In this document: positions 17,424-26,018 of the stretch, piece by piece
Numbering within the stretch: position 1 is the first letter of the stretch
How the letters are laid out: every line of letters starts with the position of its first letter
DNA from: Mycobacterium spongiae
GTDB taxonomy: Bacteria > Actinomycetota > Actinomycetes > Mycobacteriales > Mycobacteriaceae
Reading direction: 5' to 3'
Assembly (NCBI RefSeq): GCF_018278905.1
Contig: NZ_CP046600.1
Coordinates: forward strand, 5,456,001 to 5,520,000
Length of the DNA: 64,000 nt
Translations under genes and position numbers: made by a program
The notes under the pieces: model-generated
Database searches by the model: none
Told to the model about the DNA's origin: nothing
What the model saw: the letters and a program-made list of their open reading frames with translations, nothing else

Positions 17424-17475
17424 CTAAGCGATACCTTCGTTGCAGTCGGCGTCCTACCTGCGATAACCTGCCGTT

Positions 17476-18021
17476 ATGAGCGATTACGACGGACCCAAGA
17501 CCAAATTTCACGGACTTCTGCAAGATCAGATCTACAACGAATTCACGGCCGCACAACAGTACATAGCGATCGCCGTTTATTTCGATGGCGAAGACCTGCC
17601 GCAATTGGCAAAACACTTTTATAGCCAAGCCGTCGAAGAACGAAATCACGCGATGATGTTGGTGCAATACCTGCTCGACCGCGATGTCCACGTCGAAATC
17701 CCTGGAGCGGGCGCGGTGCGCAACCGATTCGACCAACCCCGTGACGCGTTGGCGCTCGCGCTGGAGCAGGAACGCGCAGTCACCGACCAGGTCAGCCAGC
17801 TAGCTGGGGTGGCCCGCGACGAGAGCGACTTCCTTGGCGAGCAGTTCGTGCAGTGGTTCCTCAGTGAACAGGTAGAAGAGGTGGCGCTGATGACTACCTT
17901 GCTGCGGGTCGCCGAGCGAGCTGGGGCTAACCTGTTCGAGCTCGAGAACTTCGTTGCTCGCGAGGTGGGTCCGGCACCGGCCGGAGCGGGAGCGCCCCAA
18001 GCTGCCGGTGGCCGCCTATAG
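17476..18021 (+). CDS. bfrB: Ferritin (bacterioferritin B type)
   Basis: This 181-residue non-heme ferritin is the same length as M. tuberculosis BfrB. It forms a 24-subunit shell that oxidises Fe(II) and stores Fe(III). Ferroxidase ligands are visible in the four-helix bundle: the Glu of QIYNEFTAAQQYIA, the ExxH of QAVEERNHAM, and Glu residues in the FLSEQVEEVA helix. The C-terminal tail is extended and Gly/Ala/Pro rich (APAGAGAPQAAGG), as in BfrB. Tandem IdeR boxes lie upstream. The transcript is probably monocistronic. Confidence 0.96.
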   Translation: MSDYDGPKTKFHGLLQDQIYNEFTAAQQYIAIAVYFDGEDLPQLAKHFYSQAVEERNHAMMLVQYLLDRDVHVEIPGAGAVRNRFDQPRDALALALEQERAVTDQVSQLAGVARDESDFLGEQFVQWFLSEQVEEVALMTTLLRVAERAGANLFELENFVAREVGPAPAGAGAPQAAGGRL

Positions 18022-18037
18022 ACCGCATCGCGCCGGT

Positions 18038-18862
18038 CTATCCACTGCTATCGCCAGCGCGCCCATTCTCTAACCACGCTTTCGTGCGGGCGGGGTGATG
18101 GGTGGCCATCCAGGCCACCCCTACCTTGCGACAGAAGTCAATATCCGCGTACTCGTCGACATTCCAGCAGTAGACAGCTCGCCCCTGAGCGGCGGCGCGG
18201 TCGACGAGTTGCGGATATTCCTTCAACGCCTGCAGCGATGGCCCCACGGCGGTGGCTCCAACGGCCGTGGCCGCGCCGCTACCCAAGTAGCGGGCAGTCT
18301 TGCCGAGCAGCACCGTCGGCAACAGCGGTGCGGAACGCCGGATCCGCCACACCGCCGCCGCCGAGAATGACATCACCACCGCACGCGACAGGTCCGCCGA
18401 GGCCGGCGCTGCGATTCCGAATCGATGAAGCAGTGCCAGCAACTTGCTTTCCACAAGCGCCCCGTACCTGACGGGGTGCTTGGTCTCGACGAAGATCTTC
18501 ACCGGCCGCTGCCAGTCGAGAACCAGCGACACGAGCGCATCCAGGGTTAGCAGACCGGTGTCGCCGTGCGTTCCGTCCGCGCGCCAGCTATCGTGCCAGG
18601 CGCCGTACTCAAACTCACGGAGCTGAGCCAGGGTCATCGTGCTCACCGGACCATCCCCGGTAGATGTGCGGTCCAGGCGACGGTCGTGAACACAAACGAG
18701 ATGCCCGTCGCGGGTCAGCCGGACATCGCATTCGACGCCGTCGGCCCCTTCTTTGAGTGCCAGGTCGTAGGCGGCCAGGGTGTGCTCGGGCCGCGATGCC
18801 GAGGCACCGCGGTGGGCAACCACATGGGGGTGGCGCGCGAGCACCTCGTCCGCCGCCGTCAT
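18038..18862 (-). CDS. glpQ1: Glycerophosphodiester phosphodiesterase
   Basis: 274 residues, as I recall for Rv3842c. It hydrolyses glycerophosphodiesters to glycerol-3-phosphate and an alcohol. The GDPD core shows VAHRGASASRPEHTLAAY, GADGVECDVRLTRDGHLVCV and HDRRLDRTS, carrying the catalytic HR and HD residues and the metal-binding Glu/Asp. There is no signal peptide, so it is probably cytosolic, recycling deacylated phospholipid head groups. The upstream extension to 18898 overlaps the preceding gene and is rejected. It lies 4 bases after the DUF4328-like membrane-protein gene, in one operon. Confidence 0.94.
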   Translation of the reverse strand: MTAADEVLARHPHVVAHRGASASRPEHTLAAYDLALKEGADGVECDVRLTRDGHLVCVHDRRLDRTSTGDGPVSTMTLAQLREFEYGAWHDSWRADGTHGDTGLLTLDALVSLVLDWQRPVKIFVETKHPVRYGALVESKLLALLHRFGIAAPASADLSRAVVMSFSAAAVWRIRRSAPLLPTVLLGKTARYLGSGAATAVGATAVGPSLQALKEYPQLVDRAAAQGRAVYCWNVDEYADIDFCRKVGVAWMATHHPARTKAWLENGRAGDSSG

Positions 18863-18866
18863 ACGA

Positions 18867-19904
18867 CTATGCTGCCGGTTTCTGCCCATCCAGCTCAACT
18901 GCCATTTCAGCGGCGGGTCCGGCCGCAGGTTCCGACTCCACCATCATCCAGCGATGCGCCGGCCTTTCCACGGGTTTGCGCTCGAAGCCCTCGAAAACGC
19001 GCGCTACGGCAGCCACGGCCATTGCCGCACCCAGATACCCCAGCACCATCATGACGGTGTTGTTGGCGATCCCCTGTGCGTCCGAGACCCCGCTGGTGGC
19101 GATCGCAAAGATCGATACCGCGCTGCTCAACACCCACACGCCCCACCACAACATGATCGGCTTGCGCAACCGAGCATAGTTCTGTTCAACGAGCGCCAAT
19201 TCGATAACGTACACCGGCGCCCACAGCAGATTTACCAGGGGCAAGAGACAGCCGGCCCACAACGACCGGGCCGAACGCGGTTCGGGTAGACCTCGATGCC
19301 TAAACGCCGCAGCCCGCCGGGCGATCAGCCACCGGACAAGCAGAATCACACTGATGCCCACCGCCACCATCGCGCCCAAACTCACCAGCACACCCAACAA
19401 CACCGAGCCCGTGGCGACTGCCGAGTTCAACAATGTGTTGCGGTTGATGACCAGCAGCACATAGCGAACCACAAAGACCAGTGCCGCGACGCCGAGCACC
19501 AGCGTGCTGACGAACATCGCGGTACGCACTGCCGCGGCAGACGGCCCAACGGGCGGCGGCGCCTCGAAACGAACTGGGACCTCGTCAACACGGTCTAACA
19601 GACCCCACCGGGGTATTGCGGCGTAGCGCGGCGTCGGCCCGCGCGACCGTTGCCCGGGCCGGCGCGGCGGAGCAGCGCCGGGGCGCACCGCGATCCATCG
19701 AAAGCCCGGCGGCAACCGTGGCATGGTGCGCCGCACACCGGACGCCATCGACGACTGCTGGCCCGTGGGCGTACGCCAAAGAGGATCCGGCCGTGGCGCC
19801 TCTGCCAGCGGCGGCAGCAACGCGCCGCGACAGCGCGGACACCACGTTCGTTGCCGCTCGCGGACATTCCACCGCGTGCTGCACACGGAGCACACCTGGA
19901 TCAC
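18867..19904 (-). CDS. Zinc-ribbon / DUF4328-type membrane protein, Rv3843c-like
   Basis: 345 residues. The N-terminus is a zinc ribbon with two Cys pairs (CSVCSTRW and WCPRCRG). A Pro/Arg-rich linker follows, then about five or six membrane segments, among them AMFVSTLVLGVAALVFVVRY and LLGVLVSLGAMVAVGISVIL. This matches the DUF4328 membrane domain. The function is unknown. The GTG start is chosen because it directly precedes the Cys motif. It is the first gene of the operon with glpQ1. Confidence 0.85.
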   Translation of the reverse strand: MIQVCSVCSTRWNVRERQRTWCPRCRGALLPPLAEAPRPDPLWRTPTGQQSSMASGVRRTMPRLPPGFRWIAVRPGAAPPRRPGQRSRGPTPRYAAIPRWGLLDRVDEVPVRFEAPPPVGPSAAAVRTAMFVSTLVLGVAALVFVVRYVLLVINRNTLLNSAVATGSVLLGVLVSLGAMVAVGISVILLVRWLIARRAAAFRHRGLPEPRSARSLWAGCLLPLVNLLWAPVYVIELALVEQNYARLRKPIMLWWGVWVLSSAVSIFAIATSGVSDAQGIANNTVMMVLGYLGAAMAVAAVARVFEGFERKPVERPAHRWMMVESEPAAGPAAEMAVELDGQKPAA

Positions 19905-20055
19905 CGGACCAGCCTAATGGGATCGCATCGCGATCGCGTTAAGCGGTTGCTCCCGTGTTTGCGATCGGCAACGGAGTGTGAGGTGAAACGCGCCGCCCGA
20001 GGGGAAGGGTTGCGGCGATCCGCGAAGGTCTGCCGCAGGACGCAGCTACTTGTGA

Positions 20056-20164
20056 GTATCCACAATTTCCACAGCTTTATCCACAAGAGCGGGACGAGAC
20101 CACGAGCGGTGAAGGGGCCTTGAAGGCGCTTCTATCGGCCAGCAAGAGCCATAACTGTGGATAA
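20056..20164. other. DnaA-box cluster in the glpQ1-operon / sodA intergenic region
   Basis: The 547 bases from 19905 to 20451 hold no convincing gene. Within them are TTATCCACA at 20077-20085, its reverse complement TGTGGATAA at 20156-20164, and a one-mismatch site GTATCCACA at 20056-20064. TTATCCACA is the classical DnaA-binding nonamer. The surrounding sequence is locally A/T rich for this genome. By synteny the place is some 90 kb from oriC in M. tuberculosis. It could titrate or reactivate DnaA, or regulate nearby genes. This is inference from sequence alone. Confidence 0.5.
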
Positions 20165-20451
20165 CAGCGCGCCGACATGGCCGTTCAATGGACAGCCTGA
20201 GCGAAATGGATTGCCACGCTAAGCACTGGTTCCGGTCGGGGCAATCCGCCACCCTTCGACCCGGCCGGCTCCGGCCATGATCGGTGAATTCGCAGCTCAG
20301 TGGCCCGCCGGGGCCGTTTTCGGGGCAGCGCTTTCGCTGCCGTGCCGACGTAAATTTTCCAAGCCGTTATCAGAGAGCTATGATCGCGAGCAGAACATCT
20401 CCTTGTGACTCACGTCACGCTGTGGGTGAAGGTGCAGGTGAAAGGCGTTTC

Positions 20452-20607
20452 ATGGCGGCAACTTCGTTCAGTCCAGGGTCGACGACACCGTCGAGCACGT
20501 GCTCTGGCTCGCCAGCGTGGAACCATGCCTATGCCGTCGCCGCACTACGGGCCAGCCTGATCGCTCTGGCGTTGCTGGCGGTTCTCGCGGTCATCGTTTG
20601 GTATTGA
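20452..20607 (+). CDS. Putative small single-span membrane protein
   Basis: This 51-residue frame starts ATG behind AAAGG. A Ser/Thr/Pro-rich N-terminal half is followed by a C-terminal membrane helix, ALRASLIALALLAVLAVIVWY, ending right at the stop. Such tail-anchored small proteins are common and often missed. The helix composition is unlikely for a shadow frame, but I have no homologue in mind. It lies 150 bases upstream of sodA and could share its promoter region. Confidence 0.4.
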   Translation: MAATSFSPGSTTPSSTCSGSPAWNHAYAVAALRASLIALALLAVLAVIVWY

Positions 20608-20759
20608 ATCCCCAACAACGGCGCCTTTTGCGGTTGAGGACCTATGCGTTCTTGCGGCGTGAGCCGTGATGGAGCAAAGTTGGCTAAGCCAGGCCGCCAC
20701 CGCGGCGAGACCCTGCAGCCCGCACATCAGACGACCACGTCATCAACGGAAGGAATGCC

Positions 20760-21383
20760 GTGGCTGAATACAGCCTGCCCGACTTGGATTGGGACTACGG
20801 AGCGCTCGAACCGCATATCTCCGGTCAGATCAACGAGCTTCACCACAGTAAGCACCACGCGACCTATGTCAACGGCGCCAATGCTGCGGTCGCCAAGCTC
20901 GAAGACGCCCGCGCCAAAGACGACCACTCGGCAATCTTGCTGAACGAGAAGAATTTGGCGTTCAATCTGAGTGGTCACGTCAACCACACCATTTGGTGGA
21001 AGAACCTATCGCCCAACGGTGGTGACAAACCAACCGGCGAGCTCGCGGCAGCCATCGACGATGCATTCGGATCGTTCGACAAATTCCGCGCTCAGTTCCA
21101 CGCAGCCGCCACCACGGTCCAGGGGTCGGGATGGGCTGCGCTGGGCTGGGACACCCTCGGCGACAAACTGCTCATATTTCAGGTGTACGACCACCAGACC
21201 AACTTTCCGCTCGGGATCGTTCCGCTGCTGCTGCTCGACATGTGGGAGCATGCGTTCTACCTGCAGTACAAGAACGTCAAGGTCGACTTCGCGAAAGCGT
21301 TCTGGAATGTCGTGAACTGGGCGGATGTGCAGACCAGGTATGCGGCCGCGACCTCGAAGACAAAGGGCCTGATATTCGGCTGA
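20760..21383 (+). CDS. sodA: Superoxide dismutase (Fe/Mn type)
   Basis: 207 residues, nearly identical to M. tuberculosis SodA, where the enzyme is iron-dependent and found outside the cell despite having no signal peptide. It converts superoxide to oxygen and hydrogen peroxide. Metal ligands lie in [18 protein letters not shown] and the signature [14 protein letters not shown] (Asp and His). The GTG start follows GGAAGG. Its neighbours bfrB and the manganese-riboswitch transporter gene make this a metal/oxidative-stress neighbourhood. Confidence 0.97.
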   Translation: MAEYSLPDLDWDYGALEPHISGQINELHHSKHHATYVNGANAAVAKLEDARAKDDHSAILLNEKNLAFNLSGHVNHTIWWKNLSPNGGDKPTGELAAAIDDAFGSFDKFRAQFHAAATTVQGSGWAALGWDTLGDKLLIFQVYDHQTNFPLGIVPLLLLDMWEHAFYLQYKNVKVDFAKAFWNVVNWADVQTRYAAATSKTKGLIFG

Positions 21384-21538
21384 CTCCCCCGCTGGGTTCG
21401 TCACAGCCCGTTGAGGGCGCATAATTGGCGCGGCCAACCGTAGCCGTGTCGAGTTGCACTGCGGCCGATCCACGCGCATGCTGCTTCTAATCGAGTTGCC
21501 AGTGTGGTTATTTGGATGGAGGCGTCGCGGAGGGCGAG

Positions 21539-22072
21539 ATGGCAGACGGCTCAGGTCAGCCAATAGGGGTTGCCCCCTTCCACTCTCGTGGCGCGCTCAA
21601 AGGGTTTGTGATCTCCGGGCGCTGGCCTGATTCGACGAAGGAGTGGGCCCAGCTGCTGATGATTGCTGTCCGGGTAGCGTCCCTGCCCGGATTGCTCTCC
21701 ACCACGACGGTGTTCGGTGCCCGCGAGGAGCTGCCCGACGATCCCGAGCCCGGAACCGTGGGATTGGTCCTGGCCGAAGGCACCGTCTTTGGCGAATCAG
21801 CAATCCAGCCAGGGTATTTCGCCGATCATCAGCCCCCCGCATTGCTGATGCTGCATCCCCCCTCGGAAACAATGCCGTCGTTGCCCGAATGCACGGGCGC
21901 GGCATCGGGTTGTGTGCTTCTGCCGGGATTGCCGTACCTGGGTTTGGAGCACCGGGCGGCCTGGGTGGAGGCTGAATCCGACGGCACCATCACCTCGATG
22001 GTCAGCCGTGTCGGCGTCGACCCGATCAGCCATCCCGATACGGCAGTTTTGGCGATGCTGCTTGCCGCATAA
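21539..22072 (+). CDS. Conserved hypothetical protein, Rv3847-like
   Basis: 177 residues starting at the ATG behind GGAGGGCGAG; this is the length I recall for Rv3847. A nine-residue longer frame exists but lacks a better ribosome site. The protein is neutral to acidic and has no membrane helix, signal or metal motif. It has internal hydrophobic strands (AQLLMIAVRVASLPGLLSTT, GTVGLVLAEGTVFG) and looks like a small mixed alpha/beta cytosolic domain. The function is unknown. Confidence 0.85.
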   Translation: MADGSGQPIGVAPFHSRGALKGFVISGRWPDSTKEWAQLLMIAVRVASLPGLLSTTTVFGAREELPDDPEPGTVGLVLAEGTVFGESAIQPGYFADHQPPALLMLHPPSETMPSLPECTGAASGCVLLPGLPYLGLEHRAAWVEAESDGTITSMVSRVGVDPISHPDTAVLAMLLAA

Positions 22073-22160
22073 GGAAATTCGAACCAATTAGTTTGGGGGG
22101 CGAATCGAAGAATTCGGGCGCCCGAATTTCGCCCGCAACCTGGCGCACGCTGAATCGGGC

Positions 22161-22320
22161 CGCTAACCTTGGGGCCGTTAGCGAAGGGGAGTAGCCCCGA
22201 ATCGTCGAGTCGACATACTGGCAACGAGCCCGGCCGGCGAACCGTCTAATCAGGCGGTGGGCGAGACCTTCGACCGATGTTCGATGACCGAATGGTCGTC
22301 GACCGCGTGTCGAAAGGTCG
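22161..22320 (+). promoter_or_regulatory. yybP-ykoY (Mn2+) riboswitch before the UPF0016 transporter gene
   Basis: The conserved family elements are all present in order: GGGGAGTAGC, then GTCGACATACTGG, and then GGGCGAGACC. P1 forms between CGAAGG (22182-22187) and CCTTCG (22267-22272), closing a 91-nt aptamer. A separate hairpin, CGCTAAC/GTTAGCG, precedes it. The P1 3' strand GACCTTCG is nearly the reverse complement of CGAAAGGTC, which contains the gene's ribosome site a few bases before the ATG. Metal-stabilised P1 would free the ribosome site, giving a translational ON switch with manganese. The family is a known Mn2+ sensor and typically controls UPF0016, MntP and P-type ATPase exporters. 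Confidence 0.9.
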
Positions 22321-22326
22321 CGCACT

Positions 22327-23034
22327 ATGCTCACTGCCACACTGGTTAGTCTCGGCGTGGTTTTCCTCGCCGAGCTCGGCGACAGGTCCCAGCTCATCGC
22401 GATGGCATACGCGCTGCGCTATCGCTGGTGGATAGTGCTGACGGGAGTTGCCATCGCCGCTTGCACGGCGCATGGGGTGTCGGTAGCGATCGGACACTTC
22501 CTCGGCGCCACGGTGCCCACTCGTCCAATGGCACTTGCGTCCGGGTTTGCGTTCCTGATCTTTGCCGTGTGGACCTGGCGGGAAAGCGCAACCGGCGAAG
22601 ACAGCGAAGACCAGGGTATCTCAACCCCGACCGCATCTCGGTTCGCGTTACTCACCGTGGTTTCCCCGTTCTTGCTGGCCGAGCTCGGCGATAAGACGAC
22701 AGTGGCGACAGTGAGTCTGGCCAGTGATCACAACTGGTTGGGTGTGTGGATTGGCACCACCCTGGGCATGATTCTCGCCGACGGCGCAGCGATCGGCGTC
22801 GGAATGCTGCTGCACCAACGGCTTCCGAAACGTCTGCTGCAGATCGTGGCCAGCCTGCTGTTTCTGCTGTTCGGCTTGTGGATGCTGCTCGACGGCGCGC
22901 TGGGCTGGCGCCCCGTTGCCGTCGGCGTTGTCGCCACCGTGGTGCTGACCGCGGTCGCGGCGGGGACGGCGCAAACTCTTCGGCGGCGAGGTGCGACGCC
23001 GGTAATCGCCGAGAGGTCCAAGCAGGAAGCCTGA
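22327..23034 (+). CDS. UPF0016 / GDT1-family Mn2+ (or Ca2+) transporter, Rv3848-like
   Basis: 235 residues with about six membrane helices. The two signature motifs of the family are present: AELGDRSQLIAMA near residue 16 and AELGDKTTVATVSL near residue 118. Each sits in one of two homologous three-helix halves. Members such as MneA/TMEM165 export manganese. A yybP-ykoY riboswitch directly upstream strongly supports manganese as the substrate. From memory the M. tuberculosis protein is annotated longer. The charged C-terminal tail ends in Arg/Lys-rich sequence. Confidence 0.93.
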   Translation: MLTATLVSLGVVFLAELGDRSQLIAMAYALRYRWWIVLTGVAIAACTAHGVSVAIGHFLGATVPTRPMALASGFAFLIFAVWTWRESATGEDSEDQGISTPTASRFALLTVVSPFLLAELGDKTTVATVSLASDHNWLGVWIGTTLGMILADGAAIGVGMLLHQRLPKRLLQIVASLLFLLFGLWMLLDGALGWRPVAVGVVATVVLTAVAAGTAQTLRRRGATPVIAERSKQEA

Positions 23035-23504
23035 CCCAGCCCGGCGGCACCCCCGTCTCCGGACCACGCGCGGCGGCCCACCGAGACGCCCCGAGCGGCT
23101 CCGACCTAGGGCTCCGAAGATGCCCGGGCGGCGGTTCGCGCCAGCTCACCGGCGGCAGACAGCAAAGGATTGCCACACCGAGCCGCCGCAATGATCTGGT
23201 TGCCCGTAGTCCAGCGTGCGCGCCCCACCAAGCCTGGCTGGCCTCTTCGTTGGCCCTGCAAGCGACGGCCCGACACGCGCGTGCTGACGCCGCATTCTGC
23301 GGATAACCTGTGAAATCCGTTCGGTTTGTGGACACCTCCCGGAATCAGTTGGACGCTCGTCAGGGGCGTCCCGGGCCATCGCACCACGGGCCGGCACCCA
23401 ATCTGCTCAGGTTTGCACTTGGTTGTGGACACAACTCTCGCTACCATGAGCAGCAAATAAACAAGATAATCGTTCGTTCTCAAAGTCCGGTGGAGGTCAT
23501 ATCG
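23035..23504 (+). promoter_or_regulatory. Long espR upstream region with palindrome
   Basis: These 470 bases hold no convincing gene. A perfect 14-bp palindrome, GTTGTG-GA-CACAAC, lies at 23422-23435, about 70 bases before the espR ATG. A related half, TTTGTGGACACC, lies about 100 bases further upstream. The part nearest espR is A/T rich (AAATAAACAAGATAATCG). The region probably holds a long leader or regulator sites, and EspR itself is autoregulatory in M. tuberculosis. Confidence 0.45.
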
Positions 23505-23903
23505 ATGAGCACGACGTTCGCTGCCCGCCTGAACCGCCTGTTTGACACGGTATATCCACCCGGACGGGGGCCTCACACCTCCGCGGAGGTGATCGCGGCG
23601 CTTAAGGCAGAGGGCATCACGATGTCGGCTCCGTACCTATCACAGCTACGCTCGGGCAACCGCACGAACCCGTCGTCAGCCACCATGGCCGCGCTCGCCA
23701 ACTTCTTCCGTATCAAGGCGGCTTACTTCACCGACGACGAATACTACGAAAAGCTCGACAAGGAATTGCAATGGCTGGCCGCGATGCAGGAAGACGGCGT
23801 GCGCCGGATCGCAACGCGTGCCCACGGGCTGTCGAGCCAGGCGCAGCAGGAGATCGCCGAGCGGATCGACGAGCTGCGCCGCGCGGAGCGTCTCGACGCG
23901 TGA
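23505..23903 (+). CDS. espR: ESX-1 transcriptional regulator / nucleoid-associated protein EspR
   Basis: 132 residues, identical in length to M. tuberculosis EspR. The N-terminal HTH domain (residues 1-80) has the recognition region MSAPYLSQLRSGNRTNPSS, and a C-terminal dimerisation domain follows. The known protein binds many loci, loops DNA and activates the espACD operon needed for ESX-1 secretion. Here it lies about 20 kb from the ESX-1 core. The start is fixed by GGTGGAGG upstream; the longer open frame is only leader sequence. Confidence 0.97.
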   Translation: MSTTFAARLNRLFDTVYPPGRGPHTSAEVIAALKAEGITMSAPYLSQLRSGNRTNPSSATMAALANFFRIKAAYFTDDEYYEKLDKELQWLAAMQEDGVRRIATRAHGLSSQAQQEIAERIDELRRAERLDA

Positions 23904-24023
23904 GACGGGTTGGTAGGCCCAACCGGACCTGATGGGCTGTTGACGTCCCGTTCGGATTAGGGTTGGCCCTGCGATCGCGCAACGCAACGCGCTCGTCGAC
24001 GAGATACCGGGAGGCAGCCGGGA

Positions 24024-24680
24024 ATGGGCCTGTTCCGCAAGCGAAAGAGCCGCGCGACCCGCCGCGCCGAAGCCCGCGCGATGAGATCCCGCGCCAGGCT
24101 AGAGGCCCGCCTGTCGGCCAAGAATGAGGCGCGTCGCATCAAAGCGGCACGACAGGCCGAGGAGAATGCCCTCAAGGCGCAGCTCAAGGCCCAGCGCGAC
24201 AGCGACCGGGCGGCACTGAAAACCGCCGAAACCGAACTCAAGGCAGCGCGTGAAGGCAGGTTGCTTTCACCGACGCGAATCCGCAGGACGCTGACGGTGT
24301 CTCGGCTGCTCGCCCCGATTCTGACACCCGTAATTTACCGAGCAGCGATGGCTGCTCGCGGTGCGATCGATCAGCGGCGCGCAGATCAGCTCGGAATTCC
24401 GCTGGCTCAGCTCGGCCAGTTTTCCGGGCATGGCGCCCGGCTATCGGCGCGGGTTTCCGGGGCAGAGCAATCGCTGCGGATGGTCTCAGACAAGAAGCCG
24501 AAAGACGCCGAGACCAAGGCCTTTGTCTCGGCTATTACCGACCGGCTCACCGATCTGTCGGCGGCCATCGCTGCGGCAGAGAATATGCCTGCGCAGCAGC
24601 GCCGCGCGGCCCATTCGGCGATCTCGACGCAACTCGACGGCATCGAGGCGGACCTGATGGCCCGCCTCGGCTTGACCTGA
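24024..24680 (+). CDS. Conserved Arg/Ala/Lys-rich coiled-coil protein, Rv3850-like
   Basis: 218 residues, the same as I recall for Rv3850. The first 80 residues are extremely charged (RKRKSRATRRAEARAMRSR), with heptad-like Ala/Lys/Gln pattern indicating a long coiled coil. The C-terminal part is helical and less charged. It has no membrane helix or enzyme motif. It sits between espR and a small membrane protein. Basic coiled coils of this type may bind DNA or membranes; the function is unknown. Confidence 0.87.
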   Translation: MGLFRKRKSRATRRAEARAMRSRARLEARLSAKNEARRIKAARQAEENALKAQLKAQRDSDRAALKTAETELKAAREGRLLSPTRIRRTLTVSRLLAPILTPVIYRAAMAARGAIDQRRADQLGIPLAQLGQFSGHGARLSARVSGAEQSLRMVSDKKPKDAETKAFVSAITDRLTDLSAAIAAAENMPAQQRRAAHSAISTQLDGIEADLMARLGLT

Positions 24681-24715
24681 ACCCGGATCACGCTGGAGAA
24701 GGGGATGCACCGGAC

Positions 24716-24928
24716 ATGACCCCGCACGACAGGTGGATGTTGCGCATCCTGACCACGGTCGCCTTGGCCGGACTGTATCTGGGTTCCGCCGCGGCTACCG
24801 CGTCGGCTTCCGTGCTTGGCCATGGCGGCGCCGATGGCGACGGGGACATCCCCGTTTGGCCATTTGCACTCGGAGCCATCGCGGCGGTCGCCGTGGGTGC
24901 ACTATGGGCACTGCGACGCGGACCCTAG
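24716..24928 (+). CDS. Small membrane protein, Rv3851-like
   Basis: 70 residues with two hydrophobic segments: LTTVALAGLYLGSAAATASA near the N-terminus and PFALGAIAAVAVGALWAL near the C-terminus. They are separated by a Gly/Asp-rich loop containing HGGADGDGD. The first could be a signal sequence rather than a stable span. GGAGAAGGGGATG lies upstream. It is in line with the preceding gene, 35 bases away. The function is unknown. Confidence 0.75.
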   Translation: MTPHDRWMLRILTTVALAGLYLGSAAATASASVLGHGGADGDGDIPVWPFALGAIAAVAVGALWALRRGP

Positions 24929-25051
24929 CCGGGATCCAGTCGCCCTGACTAGCCGACGACCCCAGCCGACGAACCAACAGGTCCTGGCATGATGGGACCC
25001 GACCATTTCGCGACCGAGCGAGCGACGAGCAAGCTGCAAAGGAGCGGCCGC

Positions 25052-25513
25052 ATGGCAGACCCGCAGGATCAACCCGACAGCGAACCCGACGGCGCATCGA
25101 ATCCGCCGGCCAAGAAGCAGCCTGTCAAGAAGCAGCCTGTCAAGAAGGCCGCAAAAGCACCCGCCAAGAAGGCAGCCGCGAAGAAGTCGCCAGCCAAGAA
25201 AGCAGCCGCGAAGAAGACTCCGGCAAAAAAGCCTCCGGCCAAGAAGACACCCACCAAGAGCTCGCAAACGTCGCCACCTAAGAAGACCGGAGAACCCGTC
25301 GACCCGCAGCAGCGGATCGAAACCAACGGTCAGCTTGCTGCCGGCGCTAAAGATGTCGCAGCACAAGCGAAGTCGATCATTGATCGCGCCAATGACCCGC
25401 TGCCGCAAGGCGAGTCGACGGAGCCAGTGAGTCATTCGCCAGTGCCCCTGGTTGTGGCTGTCGCGCTGAGCCTGTTGGCGATTCTGCTGATCCGGCAGCT
25501 GCGACGCCGTTGA
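25052..25513 (+). CDS. hns: H-NS-like Lys/Ala/Pro-repeat, membrane-anchored protein, Rv3852-like
   Basis: 153 residues. The N-terminal half is built of tandem PAKK/KKAA-type repeats ([20 protein letters not shown]), as in histone H1 and mycobacterial HU tails, for binding DNA. The C-terminus is a membrane helix, [19 protein letters not shown], ending in Arg residues. In M. tuberculosis the orthologue is annotated Hns and is slightly shorter as I recall. The combination suggests tethering DNA to the membrane. AAAGGAGC precedes the ATG at 25052, so an upstream frame from 24989 is not used. Confidence 0.87.
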   Translation: MADPQDQPDSEPDGASNPPAKKQPVKKQPVKKAAKAPAKKAAAKKSPAKKAAAKKTPAKKPPAKKTPTKSSQTSPPKKTGEPVDPQQRIETNGQLAAGAKDVAAQAKSIIDRANDPLPQGESTEPVSHSPVPLVVAVALSLLAILLIRQLRRR

Positions 25514-25529
25514 ACGCGCAGGCACCACA

Positions 25530-26018
25530 TTGACCATGTCATTCCGGCCAACCGCCGACCTCGTCGACGATATTGGGCCTGACGTACGCAGCTGTGACCT
25601 TCAGTTCAGGCAGTTTGGCGGTCGATGCGAGTTCGCCGGACCGATCAGCACCGTGCGGTGTTTCCAGGACAATGCACTGCTGAAATCGATCCTCGCGCAG
25701 CCAGGTGCGGGCGGGGTATTGGTGATCGACGGTGCTGGGTCGCTACACGCGGCGCTGGTCGGCGACGTCATCGCGGAGTTGGCCCGTTCCAACGGTTGGG
25801 CCGGGCTCATCATCCACGGCGCGGTGCGCGACGCGGCGGCGCTGCGTCGTCTCGACATCGGCATCAAGGCGCTGGGCACCAATCCCCGAAAGAGCACCAA
25901 GACCGGCGCCGGTGAGCGCGACGTCGAGATCGCCTTGGGTGGGGTGACGTTTGTACCCGGCGAGAGCGCCTACTGCGACGATGACGGCATCGTCGTCGTA
26001 GCCCCGGCTAGTCTCTAA
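25530..26018 (+). CDS. rraA: RraA-family protein (regulator of RNase E activity / aldolase fold)
   Basis: 162 residues with the RraA fold signatures: [18 protein letters not shown] at the N-terminus, the [18 protein letters not shown] block and [18 protein letters not shown] with the conserved Arg-Asp. RraA binds and inhibits RNase E in E. coli. Homologues also act as HMG/oxaloacetate aldolases, so the true activity is undetermined. The start is TTG 25530 (aligning with VAISFRP of M. tuberculosis) or ATG 25536. It ends overlapping the convergent ethA stop by 4 bases. Confidence 0.92.
   Translation: MTMSFRPTADLVDDIGPDVRSCDLQFRQFGGRCEFAGPISTVRCFQDNALLKSILAQPGAGGVLVIDGAGSLHAALVGDVIAELARSNGWAGLIIHGAVRDAAALRRLDIGIKALGTNPRKSTKTGAGERDVEIALGGVTFVPGESAYCDDDGIVVVAPASL

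Noticed and set aside
24989..25051. N-terminal extension of the H-NS-like protein
   Set aside because: The ribosome site AAAGGAGC lies directly before the ATG at 25052, and the extension is not protein-like.
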